DNA of 64,000 nt, from NCBI RefSeq assembly GCF_030812195.1, contig NZ_JAUSSF010000004.1:1-64000 (forward strand), in the 5' to 3' direction. This DNA comes from Chryseobacterium lathyri (GTDB lineage Bacteria > Bacteroidota > Bacteroidia > Flavobacteriales > Weeksellaceae). The notes beneath the pieces are model-generated. The model saw only the letters and a program-made list of their open reading frames with translations, was not told where the DNA came from and did no database searches. Made by a program: the position numbers and the translations under genes. Each line of letters begins with the position of its first letter. Positions within the stretch are counted from its first letter, which is position 1. This document shows, one piece after another, positions 35,213-43,900 of this stretch.

Positions 35213-36232
35213 ATGAAACTAAGTAAAGAAGAACTGGCTCTGCACGATGAAATGGCCAGAAAACTCCCTGAACTCGTTGAAGAATATTTTAAAAGACCCG
35301 AGATCACTTCTTTAGGTGTCTCTTTAAAAACAGTGAATGATAAACTGATCCCAAGTCTTAGCTATACTTTTGGGGTAAAAAAGAAACTGCCTTTAGCCAA
35401 AGTGAGCAATCCAATTCCGGCTGTCCTTTTGGGCTGTCCTACAGATGTTGTGGAGTTTGAAATCCAAGACAATAACCTGGCTGCACCGGATGCTGTGGCA
35501 GATGCGACCAGAAACGAAAAAACAGATCCACTGATCGGAGGAATCAGTATTTCCGCAAACGGTGAGCTGATGCAGGGAGGAAAAGAAATTGCAGGCAACG
35601 GTACACTGGGAGTGATGATTAATAAAAAAGGGGATAAAAATCCTTATATGATCACCTGTGCCCATGTGCTGGCGGGCACTACTACAAAACTTGACTCTGA
35701 TGTATGCCAGCAATCTAAGTGGCAAACAACTTTAAACTATTGCCATGACTGCGCTTCACTAAAAGATTATTACCGTGAAAATGTCTTTTTTGAAAGAGAT
35801 TCAGACACTATAGATGCATGGCTGGACTGTGCTATTGCAAGGAAAGGATATTTCAGAAATGCTGATATTGGAAAAGTATATGGAGTAGGAAATATCATTT
35901 CAGGATTTGCAGAGATCAGTGCTGCTCTAATCGGTGAAGAGGTTATGAAAAGCGGGATCACTACTGAAATTACAACAGGTGAAGTCAAAAGCATTACTGA
36001 GTCTTTAAAAGTTAAAAAATTTGACGGAACAGAAACCGTTGCCCATAATGTAATCACCATCAGGGGCGATGGTGGTTATTTTTCAAGGCCGGGCGATTCG
36101 GGAGCCGCCGTTTTTAAGACGGATGACTCTACAATGATTGGTGTACTCTTTGGATCTGCCGCTTCAAGTGGACTGGGTTTAGTATCTCCAATCGATGCTG
36201 TTTCAAGTAAATGGCCTGATTTACAGTTCTGA
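35213..36232 (+). CDS. Trypsin-fold serine protease without signal peptide
   Basis: A 339-residue protein whose residues ~130-335 are a chymotrypsin-like domain: His151 in MITCAHVLAG, Asp205 in DAWLDCAIA and Ser296 in RPGDSGAAV, with GVLFGSAASSGLGLVSPID after it. An N-terminal ~110-residue helical/strand segment (ELALHDEMARKLPELVEEYF) precedes it. There is no signal peptide, unusual for this fold in Bacteroidota, so it acts in the cytosol or leaves by a Sec-independent route. It has a Cys pair (CHDC). The converging tssD gene lies next to it. A secreted effector role is inference. Confidence 0.75.
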   Translation: MKLSKEELALHDEMARKLPELVEEYFKRPEITSLGVSLKTVNDKLIPSLSYTFGVKKKLPLAKVSNPIPAVLLGCPTDVVEFEIQDNNLAAPDAVADATRNEKTDPLIGGISISANGELMQGGKEIAGNGTLGVMINKKGDKNPYMITCAHVLAGTTTKLDSDVCQQSKWQTTLNYCHDCASLKDYYRENVFFERDSDTIDAWLDCAIARKGYFRNADIGKVYGVGNIISGFAEISAALIGEEVMKSGITTEITTGEVKSITESLKVKKFDGTETVAHNVITIRGDGGYFSRPGDSGAAVFKTDDSTMIGVLFGSAASSGLGLVSPIDAVSSKWPDLQF

Positions 36233-36290
36233 TTTAACAGGAAAATCAGGAGGCAACTCCTATTAAAATTATATTGTGAACAAAGAAAAA

Positions 36291-36328
36291 ACAGAATGGT
36301 ATCCTAACTTTATAGGTAACCATTCTGT
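36291..36328. terminator. Bidirectional terminator between protease and tssD
   Basis: ACAGAATGGT (36291-36300) and ACCATTCTGT (36319-36328) form a 10-bp stem. The plus side runs into CTGATTTTT and the minus side into TTTTTTCTTTG, so it can stop both converging genes. Confidence 0.85.
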
Positions 36329-36358
36329 CTGATTTTTAAGCTTAAGGAAGTTATATTC

Positions 36359-36766
36359 CTAAGCAGTAGGCCATTCTGCTTTGTAAGAAGAATTCCCTAA
36401 GTCAATCTGCTCTGCACTTACGATGAAGCTGATGTACATACTGTTTTCATCTACTGCATTGAAATCTACTTCGTGCTGGATTACATATCCGTTCTCCCAT
36501 TTCAAGGTAGTCAATGTTCCTTCTTCGTGAGATTTGTTGAATGTTACTTCACCGCTTGTAGGCTTGTATTTTCCGTTCAGAAGACTTTCCAGAATATCTG
36601 ATTTTTCTGTAGCTTCCACTGTGATTTTGATGAGAGCATTAGAAGGATCTGATGCCACTCTTCCTGATACGTCCGTAGAACGTGATACACTGTAGTGAAG
36701 TTTTAGCAGTTTCTGCCCTTCTCCACCATTAAATTTTAAGATTCCTCTTGAATTTCTTTCTGCCAT
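36359..36766 (-). CDS. tssD: Type VI secretion needle protein TssD (Hcp), Bacteroidota type
   Basis: A 135-residue protein matching the Bacteroidota TssD/Hcp tube subunit of type VI secretion (T6SS-iii). The N-terminus with GILKFNGGEGQKLLKLHYSV, the VSRSTDVSGRVASDPSNALI strand, ITVEATEKSDILESLLNGKY and the C-terminal EVDFNAVDENSMYISFIVSA are the family pattern. Hexameric rings of this protein form the inner tube and can carry effectors. No other T6SS gene (tssB, tssC, tssE, tssK) is in the window, so it is an orphan hcp. It has its own promoter at 36819-36826. Confidence 0.85.
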   Translation of the reverse strand: MAERNSRGILKFNGGEGQKLLKLHYSVSRSTDVSGRVASDPSNALIKITVEATEKSDILESLLNGKYKPTSGEVTFNKSHEEGTLTTLKWENGYVIQHEVDFNAVDENSMYISFIVSAEQIDLGNSSYKAEWPTA

Positions 36767-36818
36767 GATTTGTAAATTAATGGTTAATATTTTGTGATCT
36801 GATGTTATTCTATTTCAC

Positions 36819-36826
36819 CAAATATA
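36819..36826 (-). promoter_or_regulatory. -7 box of tssD
   Basis: On the minus strand TATATTTG matches TAnnTTTG, 53 nt upstream of the tssD ATG. Confidence 0.55.
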
Positions 36827-36916
36827 GAAGTAGTTGCGCTATAAAAAGGACATTTTATGATTTATCTGAGAAAGTGTAGTAGTAGTACGACTAACAAGTG
36901 TTAGGTTTTTTTTATT

Positions 36917-36941
36917 AATTATAAATCAAATATTTATAATT
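36917..36941. repeat. Perfect 10-bp AT inverted repeat downstream of egtU
   Basis: AATTATAAAT and ATTTATAATT flank CAAAT, 25 nt after the stop of the transporter gene and about 90 nt upstream of the tssD -7 box. No T-tract follows on the minus strand, so it is a poor terminator. Confidence 0.4.
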
Positions 36942-36965
36942 TTAAAGGAAAGATCAGATTTCATT

Positions 36966-38531
36966 TTATCTGTCTTTGAAATATTTTTTAAGATCTGATA
37001 TATTCTTTATTTGAAGGTCCTGAGACTGCTTTCTGCGCATCATCAAGGCATAGGAATTATTAAATCCAAGAGGTTTAAGCCATTGAATACCGTACTGTTT
37101 TTGAAACTCCGAACTGACATAGCTGTATGTTTTATCAGGACTCTGAGTGACATTCTTAAGGGTTTGATCTGAAGGCTTTAAAAGCACCAACAGTCCGGTC
37201 CCCGTATATTCAGGATAAAAATCAATCCCATCATTCATTAAGGCATCAAAACAGATCTTGGTGCCACCCAGCCCTGTTTTCGTTTCCACTTTATAGTCCG
37301 TATAGCCTTCAATAAGCATTTTATACATTTCTGTGAGGATATACTGCTCGCCAAAAATCTTTGACCCAATCCGTACCGTCCCCGCATTTCCTTTTCTGGA
37401 ATTTTTATATAAATTATTTTTAATTAAAAAATCCTTTGCTATTTTTTCCGGAGTCTGGTTAAGGTAATCAGATTTATAATTCAGATCGGTCATTATTGAA
37501 TCATTGAATTTACCGGCCAGAAGATCAAGGGTTTCTTCCAGCTCAGGAAATTTCTTCAGTGTTTTTGTTTTAATAATTGGTGCTGCAAAATAGGGTGGAA
37601 ATATTTTTTTATCATCATTCAGAACATACAGATCAAAAGCTTTGATCCTTCCATCGGTAGAATATCCGCTAATGAGATCCAGCTCCTTTTCGTACGCTGC
37701 CTTGTACATAATGGCATCGTTTACGACAGCAGGATTCACATCAAGGCCGTACACCGAACGTAAACCAAGATCACCATCCTGTCTTCCCATAAATTCAGGG
37801 GTAAAACCTGCCTTGATTTTATTCTTTGACACGGAGGTAAACAGATAAGCTGCCCCAACAACAATAAGGACAGCAGGAATTATATATTTCAACTTCTGAA
37901 ACAGGCGATAACCGGACTTCTGTACAATAGCAATGGTTTGATCGAGCAAAACAGCCAACAAAGCCGAGGGAATAGCACCTGCCAGGATCATATTGGTATT
38001 ATTCAGTGAGATTCCTCCAAAAATAAATTCACCCAAACCACCCGCTGCCACAAACGATGCCAATGTAGCTACTCCGACATTGATCACCGCCGCCGTTCGG
38101 ATTCCGGCAATAATAATAGGCATGGCCAGAGGAAGTTCCACTTTAAAAAGGAGCTGTCTCCTGTTCATCCCCATTGCTTTTGCCGTCTCTACAACAGTAG
38201 GGTTTACTTCTGTAATTCCTGTATAAGTGTTGCGAATGATGGGTAAAAGAGCATAAATTAGCAATGCAACGATCGCCGGCCTGACCCCGATTCCAAAAAC
38301 TGGAATCATAAAGCCCAACAGGGCAATACTCGGAATAGTCTGCAAAATACCGGCAAAACCAAGCACAGGACTGGAAAATCTTCTTTTTCGGGCAATCAAT
38401 ATTCCTAAAGGTACCCCAACAACAATAGCCAAAATTAATGACAGAAATGTAAGCCCCAGATGTTGCACAACCTGGGTCAGTAGTTTTTCCTGCTGTTCTA
38501 TGATAAACTGCCAAAGACCTTGCTGCGTCAT
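36966..38531 (-). CDS. egtU: ABC permease/binding-protein fusion, candidate ergothioneine transporter EgtU
   Basis: A 521-residue fusion. Residues 1-212 are an OpuCB/ProW-like permease with about six helices and the EAA loop near NPTVVETAKAMGMNRRQLLF. Residues 216-234 form a membrane anchor, and 240-521 a periplasmic OpuC-type binding domain. Within it the usual second half (YSTDGRIKAFDLYVLNDDKK ~290-309, FPPYFAAP, then LEETLDLLAG) comes before the usual first half (RIGSKIFGEQYILTEMYK 387-404, GGTKICFDAL, PEYTGTG 440-446), i.e. it is circularly permuted. Annotation by similarity would give glycine betaine/proline. Its position in an operon with egtD and egtB favours ergothioneine or hercynine, as in the EgtUV system. 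Overlaps the ATPase gene by 4 nt. Confidence 0.7.
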   Translation of the reverse strand: MTQQGLWQFIIEQQEKLLTQVVQHLGLTFLSLILAIVVGVPLGILIARKRRFSSPVLGFAGILQTIPSIALLGFMIPVFGIGVRPAIVALLIYALLPIIRNTYTGITEVNPTVVETAKAMGMNRRQLLFKVELPLAMPIIIAGIRTAAVINVGVATLASFVAAGGLGEFIFGGISLNNTNMILAGAIPSALLAVLLDQTIAIVQKSGYRLFQKLKYIIPAVLIVVGAAYLFTSVSKNKIKAGFTPEFMGRQDGDLGLRSVYGLDVNPAVVNDAIMYKAAYEKELDLISGYSTDGRIKAFDLYVLNDDKKIFPPYFAAPIIKTKTLKKFPELEETLDLLAGKFNDSIMTDLNYKSDYLNQTPEKIAKDFLIKNNLYKNSRKGNAGTVRIGSKIFGEQYILTEMYKMLIEGYTDYKVETKTGLGGTKICFDALMNDGIDFYPEYTGTGLLVLLKPSDQTLKNVTQSPDKTYSYVSSEFQKQYGIQWLKPLGFNNSYALMMRRKQSQDLQIKNISDLKKYFKDR

Positions 38532-39439
38532 ATGATCTGTAATTTCCTATATTCATTGAATGCTCTGATCAGGCCTTCATAATACTCCATATTTCTGTGA
38601 TCCGAGCTTAATTTTTGCAAAGCATTCCAGACATTGGTATTTTCAGTAAAGCCAAATTCACTGTACAGGCTTTCTGAATTAGTAAGATCCTTCAAAACTG
38701 TAATTTTATATTCAAGCAAAAGCCTGTTTTCGGCAAAAAACTCATTAACAAAATTGTTTTGAGGATGATAAAGCATTTCTTTAGGGGTTCCTGTCTGGAT
38801 AATTTTTCCTTTATCCATCAGGCATATGCGTTGTCCCAGTTCAAAAGCTTCCTGGACATCGTGGGTAACCAGTATGATGGTTTTGTTTTTAAGCTCTTCC
38901 AGGGATTTAAATTCTGAATGAATATCAGCCTTAGTAATATTGTCCAGTGCTCCGAAAGGCTCATCCATCAGTAAAACGGGTGTATTCGCGATCAGGGCTC
39001 TTGCAATTCCTACTCTCTGCTGCTGTCCCCCGCTCAGTTCATTGGGAAACCGAGAAAGTACATCTTCTGAAAGATGAAGTTTGCTGAGCAGTTCATGGGT
39101 CCGGTTTTCTGTTTTTTTCCTGTCCCATTTCAGCAATTCCGGAACTACAGCAATATTCTGTTTGATGGTGTAATGAGGAAACAGCCCGGAATGCTGCATC
39201 ACAAAACCGATTCCCATCCGCAATTCTTCAGGTTTCTGATCACGGATATTTTTACCGTTGACCAAAATATTTCCTGAATCCGCTTCTACAAGCCGGTTGA
39301 TCATTTTAAGAGTGGTCGTTTTTCCACAACCGCTCGTTCCCAAAAGGACTAAGATTTCCTGATCATGAGCCTGAAAAGAAATATGGTCCACTGCAAGTCT
39401 TCCGTTAAAATTCTTTGAAACTGATTCAACTGTAATCAT
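38528..39439 (-). CDS. egtV: ABC transporter ATPase, candidate EgtV
   Basis: A 303-residue OpuCA/ProV-type ATPase, counting from the ATG giving MITVESVSKN; a TTG two codons upstream is less likely. Walker A is GTSGCGKTT (34-42), signature LSGGQQQRVGIARAL, Walker B VLLMDEPFGALD, H-loop VTHDVQEAFELG. The C-terminal ~60 residues are not a CBS pair, unlike osmoregulatory OpuA. This fits a substrate other than osmolytes. It overlaps the permease/binding protein gene by 4 nt (translational coupling) and starts 9 nt after egtB. Confidence 0.72.
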   Translation of the reverse strand: MITVESVSKNFNGRLAVDHISFQAHDQEILVLLGTSGCGKTTTLKMINRLVEADSGNILVNGKNIRDQKPEELRMGIGFVMQHSGLFPHYTIKQNIAVVPELLKWDRKKTENRTHELLSKLHLSEDVLSRFPNELSGGQQQRVGIARALIANTPVLLMDEPFGALDNITKADIHSEFKSLEELKNKTIILVTHDVQEAFELGQRICLMDKGKIIQTGTPKEMLYHPQNNFVNEFFAENRLLLEYKITVLKDLTNSESLYSEFGFTENTNVWNALQKLSSDHRNMEYYEGLIRAFNEYRKLQII

Positions 39440-39448
39440 CGGCAAAAA

Positions 39449-40621
39449 TTATTGAGCAAGTCTGATTCCTGTAAACTGCCATTTCAGGTTGGTCTGAAAG
39501 AAATTGCGATAGGTATTCCTGCTGTGTCCGGCAGGTGTAGCCTCAGAAGCACCACGCAAAACCATTTGATTGACCATGAATTTCCCGTTATATTCTCCTA
39601 CAGCTCCTGCTTCTTTTTTGAAGCCGGGATAAGGCAAATAGGCAGAATTGGTCCATTCCCAGCGGTTTCCCCAATTAAATTTGCCAGATGCCACTTCCCA
39701 CTCTGCTTCTGTAGGCAGACGCATTCCTTTCCAGGATGCAAAAGCAGAGGCTTCATAAAAATTGATGTGGCAGACTGCCTCATTAAGATCAACTTCCTGC
39801 AAACCATTTAGAGTATAATTCATCCATTTTCCATCAATAAAATGCCAGTACAGTGGAGATTTCGTATTGCTCTGCTTTACCCAATCCCATCCCTCAGCAT
39901 GCCAGTGTCTGAAATCGGCATATCCCCCAGCTTCCATAAACTGCAGATATTCTTTGTTGGTAACCAACTGATCTGCAATTTCAAAGTCATTAAGATAGAC
40001 TTTATGCCTGCCCAGTTCATTATCAAAACAGAAACCTTCTCCTTCGAACCCAATTTCATAAATTCCTTCGGAAAACTTTAGCATTTCAGTGTGTCCATAG
40101 CTTTCTTTTTTTGAAATCATTTCTTTTTTATAGGCTGGAAAAAGCGGATTGTGCCCTAAGATGTATTTAATATCGGTAATTAATAATTCCTGGTGCTGCT
40201 GCTCATGATTAAGCCCCAATTCTAAAAGCGGTTCAACGGTTTCAGTCATAAACCTACTCTGAAGAAATATTTTCATATGCTCATCCACATATTGCCGGTA
40301 TTTAAAGATATCCGAAACGGAAGGGCGGCTGAGATTTCCACGGTCGGTACGGATTACTCTTGCCCCGATAGTTTCGTAATAGCTGTTAAAGACAAAGTTA
40401 TACTGCGCATCGAAAACTTTATAATCAGGAAAATTGGGAATCAGAATAAAAGTCTCAAAAAACCAGGTAGTATGGCCAAGGTGCCATTTCGGAGGGCTTG
40501 CATCTATGATGGGCTGCACTACATAATCCTCGATTTCCAAAGGAGCACAGATTTCTTCGGAGTGCTTTCGGATATCTGTATACTTTTTCACTAAATCCGG
40601 TGTCGCTATATTCAGTGTCAT
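39449..40621 (-). CDS. egtB: Ergothioneine biosynthesis sulfoxide synthase EgtB
   Basis: A 390-residue non-haem iron enzyme that joins hercynine to a thiol (cysteine or gamma-glutamylcysteine) with O2 to form a sulfoxide, the central step of ergothioneine synthesis. The N-terminal DinB-like helical domain supplies the three iron ligands: His50 in WHLGHTTWF, and His139 and His143 in HEQQHQELL. The C-terminal FGE-sulfatase domain has CHINFYEASAFASWKGMRLP, TEAEWEVA, RWEWTNSAYLPYPG and the end RNFFQTNLKWQFTGIRLA. The length suits the shorter EgtB forms. The thiol donor cannot be determined here; no egtA, egtC or egtE is adjacent. Confidence 0.88.
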   Translation of the reverse strand: MTLNIATPDLVKKYTDIRKHSEEICAPLEIEDYVVQPIIDASPPKWHLGHTTWFFETFILIPNFPDYKVFDAQYNFVFNSYYETIGARVIRTDRGNLSRPSVSDIFKYRQYVDEHMKIFLQSRFMTETVEPLLELGLNHEQQHQELLITDIKYILGHNPLFPAYKKEMISKKESYGHTEMLKFSEGIYEIGFEGEGFCFDNELGRHKVYLNDFEIADQLVTNKEYLQFMEAGGYADFRHWHAEGWDWVKQSNTKSPLYWHFIDGKWMNYTLNGLQEVDLNEAVCHINFYEASAFASWKGMRLPTEAEWEVASGKFNWGNRWEWTNSAYLPYPGFKKEAGAVGEYNGKFMVNQMVLRGASEATPAGHSRNTYRNFFQTNLKWQFTGIRLAQ

Positions 40622-40736
40622 GTTCTTTAGTTTTAGTAGGTTATATAACTTAGTGTTAAATAAATATACTTCTTATTTTTACTCTTGCAGATTAAAAGAA
40701 TATATGCTTCTGTAGATATTCATGTTTTATTTTTCT

Positions 40737-41720
40737 TTATTTTACTTGCCAAACGGTATCTACAAACCATTTTTTCGAGTCCTTGGTCTCTCCTACCCGT
40801 TTAAAATCGGATTTCACTCTTAATTCCTCAATTCTTTCTTCGGAAAATTTTTGAGAGATTTCCATGTCAATGAGTTCATTTTCTTCAAATGAAATGCTGT
40901 CAATTCCTATTTTTACGGTCTGCTTTTGAAGGCTTACGAGATAGCTTTTGCAGGATCCGCTTATGGGATCGTAGGTTTGATAATGTTGGAATTGTTTCAA
41001 GTCAAAATCAGCATCAAGTTCCCTGTTGATACGGGTCAGCAGATTAAGATTAAATGCAGCTGTAATACCTTTCCGGTCATTGTAAGCATTTAAAATGGTA
41101 TGAGGGTTTTTCTTGAGATCAAAACCAACCAATACTCTATCACCGGAATTCAGGTTCTGGTTTAAACTTTGGCAAAAATTTTCAGCTTCTTCAGGATTCA
41201 TATTGCCTATATTGCTTCCTAAAAACAAGATAACCTTCTTTCTTGTGGACAGTGAGGCTGTTTTCTGAAGCATTTCAAAATATTCTCCTTCTAAAGCCAG
41301 TATCTCCAGGTCCGGAAGCTCCCGGCTCAGCTTTTCTTTCAATATGGAAAGGATATTGCCTGAAATGTCGATAGGCATATAGGTGAATTTAATTCCTTTT
41401 TGTACGAGATGCTTCAGCAAAAATGTAGATTTCATGGCATCACCTGCCCCCAGTTCGATCAAATCGAATGGTTCGTTTTCAGGAATGATAAGATGTGCGA
41501 GATCGGTTGTTTTATTTTTGAAGATGTCGAGCTCACACTGAGTGAGGTAATATTCAGGCATTGCCATGATTTCCTGGAAAATGCGGTCTCCGGTTTTATC
41601 GTAAAAGTATTTTGAAGATAATCTTTTGGGAGTGGTTTTTAAGCCTTCCAGGACATCCGTTCGAAAGCTGTCAACATGATGATTTTCAACCTTTTGGCAT
41701 TGGTTTAACTGTAAATTCAT
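40737..41720 (-). CDS. egtD: L-histidine N-alpha-methyltransferase EgtD
   Basis: A 327-residue SAM-dependent enzyme that trimethylates histidine to hercynine, the first step of ergothioneine synthesis. Family features: PEYYLTQCE near the N-terminus, SAM loop LIELGAGDAMKSTFLLK (~83-99), FLGSNIGNMNPEEA, and the C-terminal histidine-binding segment IDMEISQKFS with the conserved Glu and Ser two residues apart. Length matches the family (about 320). The gene leads a minus-strand set egtD, egtB, ATPase, permease/binding protein; the 115-nt gap to egtB shows no terminator. Confidence 0.9.
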   Translation of the reverse strand: MNLQLNQCQKVENHHVDSFRTDVLEGLKTTPKRLSSKYFYDKTGDRIFQEIMAMPEYYLTQCELDIFKNKTTDLAHLIIPENEPFDLIELGAGDAMKSTFLLKHLVQKGIKFTYMPIDISGNILSILKEKLSRELPDLEILALEGEYFEMLQKTASLSTRKKVILFLGSNIGNMNPEEAENFCQSLNQNLNSGDRVLVGFDLKKNPHTILNAYNDRKGITAAFNLNLLTRINRELDADFDLKQFQHYQTYDPISGSCKSYLVSLQKQTVKIGIDSISFEENELIDMEISQKFSEERIEELRVKSDFKRVGETKDSKKWFVDTVWQVK

Positions 41721-41861
41721 ATGTTTTAATTTGTGTGGTTGTTAATTCACTACAACTATCTTGCCGCCTCAACACTGAATTTACAAAAAATATTTTTTAC
41801 TCTTGTTTCATTAACTTAAATATCTGCTTAATTGGTATAACTGATTGATCGTTCTAAGCCT

Positions 41862-42356
41862 CTATTTCTGCAGCTCATATTCAATTTCACCGTCATTTAG
41901 ATCTGCTGTTTTTACAAAGCTAAGCCGTTCCAGCAGTTTAATTGCAGGGCTGTTTTGTTGACTTGTTGCTGCCCAGATACGTTTAAGACCTAATGTATGC
42001 AGTCCGAAATCAATGGCCAGCGACATTCCTTCAGTCATATATCCTTGGCCGTAATATTGCGACAATAAAACACAGCCCAGTTCACCTTCTCCTTTATCCA
42101 GCCCCCGGTAATACCCACAGGTACCAACAATATTGTGGTTTGCATTGTCTACGATGCCCCAATGAATAGAGTTTCCGTCCAGGTAATCCTGATTAATCTT
42201 TGACTGCATTTCCGCTGCCTGCTGAACAGTTTCTGCCCGGATAGCATCATAAAACGAAATCTCAATAAGATCTTTAATATCTGTTTCCAGAATCTGTCGT
42301 AATGACACTCTGCTGCCTGTCACTTGTGGGAAATTGTCGTATTGAAATAGTTTCAT
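41862..42356 (-). CDS. GNAT family N-acetyltransferase (RimJ/RimL-like)
   Basis: A 164-residue acetyltransferase from the ATG giving MKLFQYDNF; an upstream ATG adds 12 unconserved residues. GNAT features: RVSLRQILETDIKDL at the start, IVGTCGYYRGLDKGEGELGC (strands 3-4), and the acetyl-CoA loop around YYGQGYMTEGMSLAIDFG (~100-118), then IWAATSQQNSPAIKLLERLS. It acetylates an amine on a protein or small molecule; the substrate is unknown. Confidence 0.82.
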   Translation of the reverse strand: MKLFQYDNFPQVTGSRVSLRQILETDIKDLIEISFYDAIRAETVQQAAEMQSKINQDYLDGNSIHWGIVDNANHNIVGTCGYYRGLDKGEGELGCVLLSQYYGQGYMTEGMSLAIDFGLHTLGLKRIWAATSQQNSPAIKLLERLSFVKTADLNDGEIEYELQK

Positions 42357-42621
42357 GATGATAGAGTTATTAATTTTGGCGGTTCGCATCACAATGAATA
42401 CATCTATAATGTATGGCAGCTGATATTATGATTGCATAAAAATACTATTAATTTTACTATAGAAACTAAAAATGCATCTAATCTTTTGACTGAAACCGGA
42501 AGTATGGATATTTAATACTAATGCAAAGGATTACAAATAATGCCTGTATATTAAAAATAACAGAGAAATAGCCGGCTTCACTGATCTTATTAAGGCTGGT
42601 TTTATAACGTTATTATAGAAA

Positions 42622-43764
42622 TTATTCTGAAAGTTTCTGTTCAGACTTGATTTTATTCACCAAAGGGTTCGCATACATGGCCAGGAAATAGTCTTTGGAA
42701 ATGGCATCAGAAGGATCTATACGCATTTCAAGTCTCCGTACAAACAGCTGTTTTTCCTGTTCTGTATATTGATCAGCATAGGTATCGGTGTTGTGAAGCA
42801 GGTCGTAAGCTATAAATTTAGTAGGCCAAAGCTTATAATTCTGAATGATTGAATCATCAATGATCTGAGCAATAGCCTGAAGCTGCTTGTTTTTATTTTC
42901 AAAATTGGCCGAAATATCATCCAGTTCAGTATCAAGGACATCGCCGGCATGCAGGTGAATCCGTTTTTTCTGACCTAAAACTCCGCTGAGCATGGTCATA
43001 AAATCCTCATCTTTACCTTTAATATACTCCTCATCTCTGTGCTTTGCCAGAAGCTGCGGCATTTTTAAGGAATCTGTAGGATCGTATTCGTAGGAAATGG
43101 ATACGGGAACAATTCTCAGTGTTTTAAAATAATCTGCCAAAGGTATATCTTCTGCCGCCATGGCAAGCATTTTTAGGACTCCTTGCTGGGTGACATCGTT
43201 TCCGTCTTTTGTACGTCCTTCGCGCTGGGCAATCCAGACGGAACGGTTTTCTTTATGTAAAAGTTCCTTAATATATTCAGACATAATCTGGGAGCTCTTC
43301 AGCTGTTCACGAAGCGGCAATCCTCTCTGAACTAAAAAATTACGGTTCAGTTTGGCCAGGTCATGTAAAAAAGTTTTCTGAACAAGATTGTCGCCGATCG
43401 CTGAAGCTGTCATGATAAGGCCTTTCTCTAAAAGCACCAGATTGATCAGTGAGGTATCTAAAACGATATCCCTGTGGTTCGAAATGAAAAGGTATGGTGT
43501 CTGTTTATCCAGCTTATCAAATCCAGAAGTTGTAAGCCCTTCAGAACTTTTCACAAGGATCTGGCGAATGGTATAAGCAATAAAATTGTGCTGAAAATCA
43601 CTTACAGAGTGGATATTCTTAAACTGTTCCCTCCAGATTTTCTTATCTGTATCAGGAAAAGTAAAACTCATCAGTGCATTCATCATCGGATCACGGGCTA
43701 TTCCAAGTAAGGCTTCATTCACTTCACTGTCATCAAAAAACCGGATCTCATCGAACTTCGACAT
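42622..43764 (-). CDS. PlsC-like glycerolipid acyltransferase family protein
   Basis: A 380-residue soluble or peripheral acyltransferase. The PlsC/GPAT core has FISNHRDIVLDTSLIN, where the motif reads HxxxxxD with an extra Asp at the third position (His-Arg-Asp), differing from the usual HxxxxD. FLVQRGLPLREQLK and SVWIAQREGRTKDGNDVTQQ provide the glycerol-phosphate-binding blocks. Bacteroidota often carry this 1-acyl-glycerol-3-phosphate acyltransferase-like family. No transmembrane helix was seen. The exact acceptor is uncertain. Confidence 0.72.
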   Translation of the reverse strand: MSKFDEIRFFDDSEVNEALLGIARDPMMNALMSFTFPDTDKKIWREQFKNIHSVSDFQHNFIAYTIRQILVKSSEGLTTSGFDKLDKQTPYLFISNHRDIVLDTSLINLVLLEKGLIMTASAIGDNLVQKTFLHDLAKLNRNFLVQRGLPLREQLKSSQIMSEYIKELLHKENRSVWIAQREGRTKDGNDVTQQGVLKMLAMAAEDIPLADYFKTLRIVPVSISYEYDPTDSLKMPQLLAKHRDEEYIKGKDEDFMTMLSGVLGQKKRIHLHAGDVLDTELDDISANFENKNKQLQAIAQIIDDSIIQNYKLWPTKFIAYDLLHNTDTYADQYTEQEKQLFVRRLEMRIDPSDAISKDYFLAMYANPLVNKIKSEQKLSE

Positions 43765-43900
43765 GCAATTATGTTAAAATTAAACTTTTTGCAAAAGAAC
43801 AAAAATTTATTGAGGGTACATTACAATGTTTGTTAAAGTATCGCATTTGCCATCAAAGCAACTATGCTCTACATATCATTGTGTACATAATTAAAGGTTA

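Noticed and set aside
36966..39439. Glycine betaine/proline osmoprotectant importer
   Set aside because: The family name would suggest it, but the ATPase lacks the CBS pair of OpuA-type osmosensors and the genes are in line with egtD and egtB. Not excluded, but second choice.
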